A DNA stretch of 10,054 nt from Candidatus Kapaibacterium sp. GTDB lineage: Bacteria; Bacteroidota; Ignavibacteria; Kapaibacteriales; Kapaibacteriaceae. Under the pieces are notes generated by a model. That model was not told the origin of the DNA, did not search any database, and saw nothing but the letters and a program-made list of their open reading frames with translations. Shown here piece after piece: positions 7,111 to 10,054 of this stretch. Location of the stretch: positions 1 to 10,054 of the forward strand of contig JAURNF010000067.1 in assembly GCA_030830285.1 (NCBI GenBank). The letters are read 5' to 3'. The position numbers were made by a program, and so were the translations under genes. Every line of letters begins with the position of its first letter. Position 1 is the stretch's first letter.

Positions 7111-7118
7111 CAAAGCTA
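7111..7118 (-). promoter_or_regulatory. Bacteroidetes-type -7 promoter element for the lipoprotein gene
   Basis: On the minus strand the bases read TAGCTTTG, an exact TAnnTTTG match. The start codon is 25 bases downstream, giving a short leader that contains the AGGTG site. A weak -33 candidate (TGTG, plus-strand CACA 7140-7143) lies 21 bases upstream. Confidence 0.55.
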
Positions 7119-7162
7119 AGGATGTAGCAACATCTTTATCACAGGTAATGTTGACGAGTATG

Positions 7163-7170
7163 TAACTTCG
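7163..7170 (+). promoter_or_regulatory. possible -7 element for the permease gene
   Basis: TAACTTCG matches TAnnTTTG with one mismatch and lies 27 bases before ATG 7198. A sigma70-like TTGACG at 7151-7156 is also present but lacks a good -10 partner. The call is weak. Confidence 0.25.
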
Positions 7171-7197
7171 AGTCTTACATAGGGGACTCAGGGACTT

Positions 7198-8544
7198 ATG
7201 TCGTCACGTAGTGGACTGGACAGGGTGTTGAATCTGCCACCCTTTTGGCTGGCCTTTGCATTCGTTGCATTGGTGAGTCTGCCAATGTCGTATGTCGCAA
7301 TGCCTATTGCTGCAGCGCCTCTTGGGGCGTTGCCATCGATAGCCGTCATCATTGTGGTGACGTTCATCATGTGTCTCACAACGTCGGCGATCACCGAAGC
7401 AGTAGTAGCTCTGCCAGCTGAGAAACGTCCGCACAATCTCCGTGACCTCGTTGTTGCATACTTGGGAATCCGCGTCGGAAATGTAACAGCAGTCGCAATT
7501 GGTATCGTGTTCTTTGCTGTACTGGTAGCATGTCTCGTATCGATGGCATCCACACTATCATTCTACACGGGCATGTCGGAGGAGATGTGGCTCGCAGTAG
7601 TGAGTGCGTTGATCCTACTTGTCATCTCCATCGGCAACGTTGCGCACAGTCTGTCGCTGATTGCAGGTGCTGTGGCATTGACAATTATCATCGCAATTCT
7701 CATCGGACTGATACCGTTTGTCAATCTTGATCGCTTCTACTTTACACAGTTGCCATTCACAGATAATCGTGGTGCTGCACCCGAGTTATGGTCCGGCTTC
7801 CTTGGGGTGAGTATCCTATCATTCATCGGACCTCTTCTCCTCGTTCCATCGGCGACATATGTTCTTCCCAACAATCCAAAAGCCGAGCAATACATACGTG
7901 GTAGCCTTTGGGGAATCGTGTTTCAAGGTGTGCTCATGGTGCTTTGGATTAGCCTCGTAGAAATGTCTGTGCTACCTGCTGAGTTGATTGGTTTACACGG
8001 CACAGTGTTTCTTAAGCTCGGCGAAGAGACTGATGGCTTTATCAAGACGGCAGGTACAATACTGGTATTCATCTTACCCGGACTGGCAGCGATACGATCA
8101 GCAGCACAATTGGGTGTTGTGATTCGACTGTTTCTCAAACCATCGCAGACACCATCATCGAGTGGTGCGAGGATCGTGTGGAAGTACATCGTCCCAGCGA
8201 TACCAACACTTGCAGCAATTGCGCTCGTTGCGATTCTGATTGAAGAGAACGAAGCCAACGTAGCAGCATTTCTCTCAGTAGGCGGAATACTTGGCTCCTC
8301 AATCGCGACGGGCATCGTACCAGCACTGATGTATCAGCGTGTAAAAGAACACATAGGTGAACCAATAGTTCCAGCACTTCACCTGTTTCGTCGATCAACT
8401 GCACTCATAGGTAGTTCTGTCTTCTTCTCTGTTGTACTTATATCGTACGGTATTCTTGTATGGCATTCTCTACCCATCCAGATACTGGCATGTGTGATAG
8501 CAGGTGTAAACCTCATGTACGTTTATCGCACAATGCACAGGTAA
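7198..8544 (+). CDS. 12-TM permease, APC superfamily (amino acid transporter-like)
   Basis: The 448-residue product is an integral inner-membrane protein with about twelve hydrophobic segments, near residues 15-40, 43-68, 96-118, 131-148, 152-175, 198-219, 236-257, 281-303, 329-348, 355-378, 401-423 and 425-443. The first segment is broken by a small-residue stretch (LPMSYVAMPIAAAP), as in the unwound TM1 of LeuT-fold transporters. TM6 (SFIGPLLLVPSATYVLPN) likewise has central Gly/Pro. Size, TM number and these features fit the APC superfamily, closest in style to aromatic/hydroxy amino acid permeases (HAAAP/AAAP). The substrate cannot be told from sequence, and an ion-coupled solute symporter of another LeuT-fold family is possible. 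The start at ATG 7198 keeps TM1 complete; a later ATG would cut into it. The ribosome-binding site is poor (AGGGA only three bases away). The gene appears to be a single-gene unit. Confidence 0.72.
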   Translation: MSSRSGLDRVLNLPPFWLAFAFVALVSLPMSYVAMPIAAAPLGALPSIAVIIVVTFIMCLTTSAITEAVVALPAEKRPHNLRDLVVAYLGIRVGNVTAVAIGIVFFAVLVACLVSMASTLSFYTGMSEEMWLAVVSALILLVISIGNVAHSLSLIAGAVALTIIIAILIGLIPFVNLDRFYFTQLPFTDNRGAAPELWSGFLGVSILSFIGPLLLVPSATYVLPNNPKAEQYIRGSLWGIVFQGVLMVLWISLVEMSVLPAELIGLHGTVFLKLGEETDGFIKTAGTILVFILPGLAAIRSAAQLGVVIRLFLKPSQTPSSSGARIVWKYIVPAIPTLAAIALVAILIEENEANVAAFLSVGGILGSSIATGIVPALMYQRVKEHIGEPIVPALHLFRRSTALIGSSVFFSVVLISYGILVWHSLPIQILACVIAGVNLMYVYRTMHR

Positions 8545-8731
8545 GCTAGCGAGATATCATTGCGACTATGTACGTATGTGAGGTTATTTATGAGGTATTT
8601 CGATCAACATGACGAAAGTCATAACGCACCTTCTTTGAATCGCGCATCTTTGTGCTGTACATGACAGTGGTAGAGAGTAGAAGTTCATTGTTGAATCAAT
8701 TGTATTCACATACGAGATGAGGGGAACAAGT

Positions 8732-8782
8732 ATGAAGCGTTCACTACACAGTGTGACAATGGTCACGGTATCAGCGAGATAA
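8732..8782 (+). other. possible 16-codon small ORF or decayed gene start
   Basis: ATG 8732 has GAGGGG eight bases upstream. It opens a 16-codon frame (MKRSLHSVTMVTVSAR) ending in TAA. The basic start followed by hydrophobic residues resembles the front of a signal peptide, so it may be the relic of an exported-protein gene, or simply chance. Confidence 0.15.
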
Positions 8783-8865
8783 TTCTAGCTATAGTTGTAG
8801 CGTTCTTATGGTATAGCGTTGTTTTGTAGTTCTAGACAAGTCGTATGAATTGTTGTTGCGTCGAT

Positions 8866-8875
8866 GACGGCCGTC
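8866..8875. promoter_or_regulatory. 10-bp palindrome, candidate operator
   Basis: GACGGCCGTC is a perfect palindrome in an AT-rich spacer, 131 bases before the next gene start. It is GC-rich against its surroundings. A protein-binding role is only a guess. Confidence 0.2.
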
Positions 8876-8936
8876 GTGTTTGCGTAGAACCTTAAAAGTG
8901 AAATAAGTCGTAGTTCGTGTTTTTACGTAGTTCAAG

Positions 8937-8962
8937 GGTTGTGATCAACCACTTGCTGGTGG
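8937..8962 (+). promoter_or_regulatory. overlapping leader hairpins before the 9006 gene
   Basis: GGTTG (8937-8941) can pair with CAACC (8946-8950). The overlapping CCAC (8949-8952) can instead pair with GTGG (8959-8962) or with GTGG at the ribosome-binding site (8998-9001). The two folds exclude each other, as in some leader switches, but the stems are only 4-5 bp. Confidence 0.2.
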
Positions 8963-8993
8963 ATGATGTAGCCTCTATCTATGGTTCTGTATT

Positions 8994-9000
8994 AAAGGTG
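8994..9000 (+). promoter_or_regulatory. ribosome-binding site of the 9006 gene
   Basis: AAAGGTG lies five bases before ATG 9006 and fixes this start, which also gives a complete signal peptide. Confidence 0.6.
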
Positions 9001-9005
9001 GTGTT

Positions 9006-9944
9006 ATGTATCGTAGTTCTACTGCGCTACTGCAGCGTTTTGCTGTGGTAGCATCAGTCCTCGTGCTCTTGTTCGCTGCATCTGATGCACGGGCACAAAC
9101 AGTGATTCCTCATACCCTTTCGTATCAGGGATTGTTGCTCGATTCCACAGGTATCGCAGTATGCGATAGTACGTGGAATATGGAATTCTACCTGTATCGT
9201 AACGGTGTTGGAGGCTCTCCGTTTTGGACGGAGCAGCATTCAGTCCGAACGAAATTGGGAGTGTTTGGAGTTGTGCTGGGTGCACATTTCCCGATCTCTC
9301 TCATCCACGGAGACAGTTTGTGGCTGTCAATCAGGATCGGTGAAACGGAAGTGCAAACTGCTCGTCTTCTTCTGACATCCGTTCCGTATGCGTTTAGCGC
9401 AGATACTGCAACGTATGGTATGAGCGCAGGCTTAGCTCAGACACTGAGTGCACAAGGTGCTGCTGAGGTTCGCAACTCGATCGGTCTGCCCGAAAATAAT
9501 ATGGGCAATGTGTTGATCGGTGCGATCAACGCTACCGGGACAGGAACTATTGATCCGAAGCGCATTCCTGGCGTAAAGTCAAAAGCGGGATCGAACGTGC
9601 ATGCCTATGGATCAATCGACTCCGTGCAATTGCTAATCGGCAGAGGTGCTGTTGGTGATAATGAACTCGAAGACGTCTTCGCGAGCGTTCCAACCGCTTT
9701 TGGCGGTCCTACACAATCATTGATCATCGAAGTTGATGTTGATGGTCGTGTTCGAAGCATTCGTGCTGTTGAGATCTCAGGCGTTCAACCTGGTGGCGAC
9801 GCATCTGGTGATTTGCGTGGTACGTATCCGGCACCAATTGTTCGCGATTCAGCGATTACGGGCACCAAACTCTCCAATGGTGCTGTTGACCTGCCCCAGT
9901 TTATTGGTCCACCTGTAATGTTAGTCATCACGCAGCAAACCTGA
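9006..9944 (+). CDS. secreted tail-fibre/collagen-like surface protein, 3' end replaced by an IS
   Basis: The 312-residue frame opens with a signal peptide (residues 1-30, cleavage ARA/QT). The first domain (about 31-135) follows a pattern known from many FCB secreted proteins: P-x-x-L-S-Y-Q-G-L-L-x-D at the front, then FYLYRNGVGGSPFWTEQHSV, GVFGVVLG and TSVPYAFSADTA. Residues 263-279 hold the GD-x-SG-x-YPAPIV motif typical of phage tail-fibre-like and Bacteroidetes surface proteins, followed by ITGTKLSNGAVDLPQF. In intact relatives this motif is usually followed by further repeats and often a C-terminal chaperone or sorting domain, which are absent here. Native sequence appears to stop near residue 302. 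The last ten codons or so (VMLVITQQT, then TGA) lie inside the end of an IS3-family element. The gene is therefore most likely interrupted, and the annotated stop is accidental. The product may still be exported but should lack its C-terminal region. Confidence 0.78.
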   Translation: MYRSSTALLQRFAVVASVLVLLFAASDARAQTVIPHTLSYQGLLLDSTGIAVCDSTWNMEFYLYRNGVGGSPFWTEQHSVRTKLGVFGVVLGAHFPISLIHGDSLWLSIRIGETEVQTARLLLTSVPYAFSADTATYGMSAGLAQTLSAQGAAEVRNSIGLPENNMGNVLIGAINATGTGTIDPKRIPGVKSKAGSNVHAYGSIDSVQLLIGRGAVGDNELEDVFASVPTAFGGPTQSLIIEVDVDGRVRSIRAVEISGVQPGGDASGDLRGTYPAPIVRDSAITGTKLSNGAVDLPQFIGPPVMLVITQQT

Positions 9945-10054
9945 AAATAGTTGGTTGAATTGATTCGGGTGCCGGTGGACGATACCCGAGACTGCTATGC
10001 GGTCGCTTGGTGTTGTAGAATCGCCTCCACTGTTCGATCAAGATTTTAGCTTCA
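9914..10054 (-). mobile_element. end of an IS3-family insertion sequence (runs off window)
   Basis: The presumed IS end is TGTAATGTTAGTCA at 9914-9927, beginning with the TG that is usual for IS3 ends. It sits directly beyond the stop codon of the leftward transposase frame and inside the reading frame of the secreted protein gene. The other end, the matching inverted repeat and the target duplication are outside the window, so the boundary is inferred. Confidence 0.65.
9928..10054 (-). CDS. IS3-family transposase OrfB, C-terminal fragment (5' part outside window)
   Basis: Reading leftward from the window edge gives 42 codons to the TGA at 9930-9928. They include IEQWRRFYNTKRPHSSLGY and then RPPAPESIQPT. 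The W-R-x-x-Y-N-x-x-R-P-H-S-S-L-G-Y-x-P-P-A-P-E signature is the standard C-terminus of the IS3-family OrfB integrase core (rve_3 region), a DDE transposase that moves the element by a copy-out circle route. The catalytic DDE residues lie upstream, outside the window, so activity cannot be judged. No frameshift or stop is seen in the visible part. The gene is convergent with the truncated secreted protein gene it interrupts. The stop is 14 bases from the inferred IS end. Confidence 0.88.
   Translation of the reverse strand, partial: EAKILIEQWRRFYNTKRPHSSLGYRPPAPESIQPTIFRFAA

Larger units (their letters stand above)
8545..9005. other. 461-bp gene-poor region upstream of the secreted tail-fibre-like gene
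   Basis: No long credible gene is present; the 60-residue leftward frame at 8584-8766 has no convincing start context. Visible elements are a GNRA-type hairpin ATGAC-GAAA-GTCAT (8609-8622), a short frame with a ribosome-binding-like site (8732-8782), the palindrome GACGGCCGTC (8866-8875), three copies of the heptamer GTAGTTC (a fourth lies just inside the next gene), and hairpins at 8937-8962. No exact TAnnTTTG motif is seen on the + strand, so the promoter of the next gene is not identified. Local composition is more AT-rich than the genes. Confidence 0.5.

Noticed and set aside
7188..7553. Leftward 121-codon frame opposite the permease
   Set aside because: Its Thr/Ala/Arg-rich translation is the complement of hydrophobic membrane codons and has no motif; the permease frame is clearly coding.
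1..10054. CRISPR array, phage module, toxin-antitoxin or restriction system
   Set aside because: I saw no regularly spaced identical repeats and no nuclease, methylase, capsid or toxin motifs on either strand. The GD-SG-YPAP motif alone does not show a prophage.

Overview
The window looks like a chromosomal segment of a bacterium from the Bacteroidetes/Chlorobi (FCB) side of the tree. This rests on a high share of exported proteins (several with FN3-like or lipoprotein signatures), a TolB-type propeller lipoprotein, a secreted protein with a GD-SG-YPxP motif, and two exact matches to the Bacteroidetes promoter motif TAnnTTTG placed just upstream of genes. Base composition is near 50% GC by eye. 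A deep FCB lineage such as Kapabacteria would fit, but that is an impression and not a demonstrated assignment.

Layout. Positions 3-4764 (+) hold three genes joined by two 4-base ATGA stop/start overlaps: the C-terminal end of a large glycine-rich, beta-rich protein, cut by the window start; an exported protein of 799 residues built of fibronectin-III-like modules; and an exported protein of 515 residues with a papain-like Cys-His-Asp arrangement. A tRNA-Phe(GAA) with its own promoter and a strong terminator follows at once. Then come two leftward lipoprotein genes: a TolB/PD40-propeller lipoprotein (5092-6069) and a hypothetical lipoprotein of 237 residues (6372-7085). The second is divergent from a rightward 12-TM permease of the APC/LeuT-fold type (7198-8544). 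A 461-bp gene-poor stretch carries a palindrome, small hairpins and a repeated heptamer. After it, a secreted protein gene (9006-9944) is cut by the end of an IS3-family insertion sequence, whose transposase C-terminus runs leftward off the window edge.

How the parts relate. The strongest functional unit is the three-gene translationally coupled block. Two of its products carry clear signal peptides, so it looks like a cell-surface or extracellular module with a possible processing enzyme (inference). The tRNA, the two lipoproteins and the permease look like ordinary neighbours. The most unexpected structure outside genes is an approximately 79-bp imperfect direct repeat at 4881-4959 and 6224-6302. 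It includes the tRNA-Phe terminator and brackets the propeller lipoprotein gene. No CRISPR array, phage module or recognisable defence system is present.
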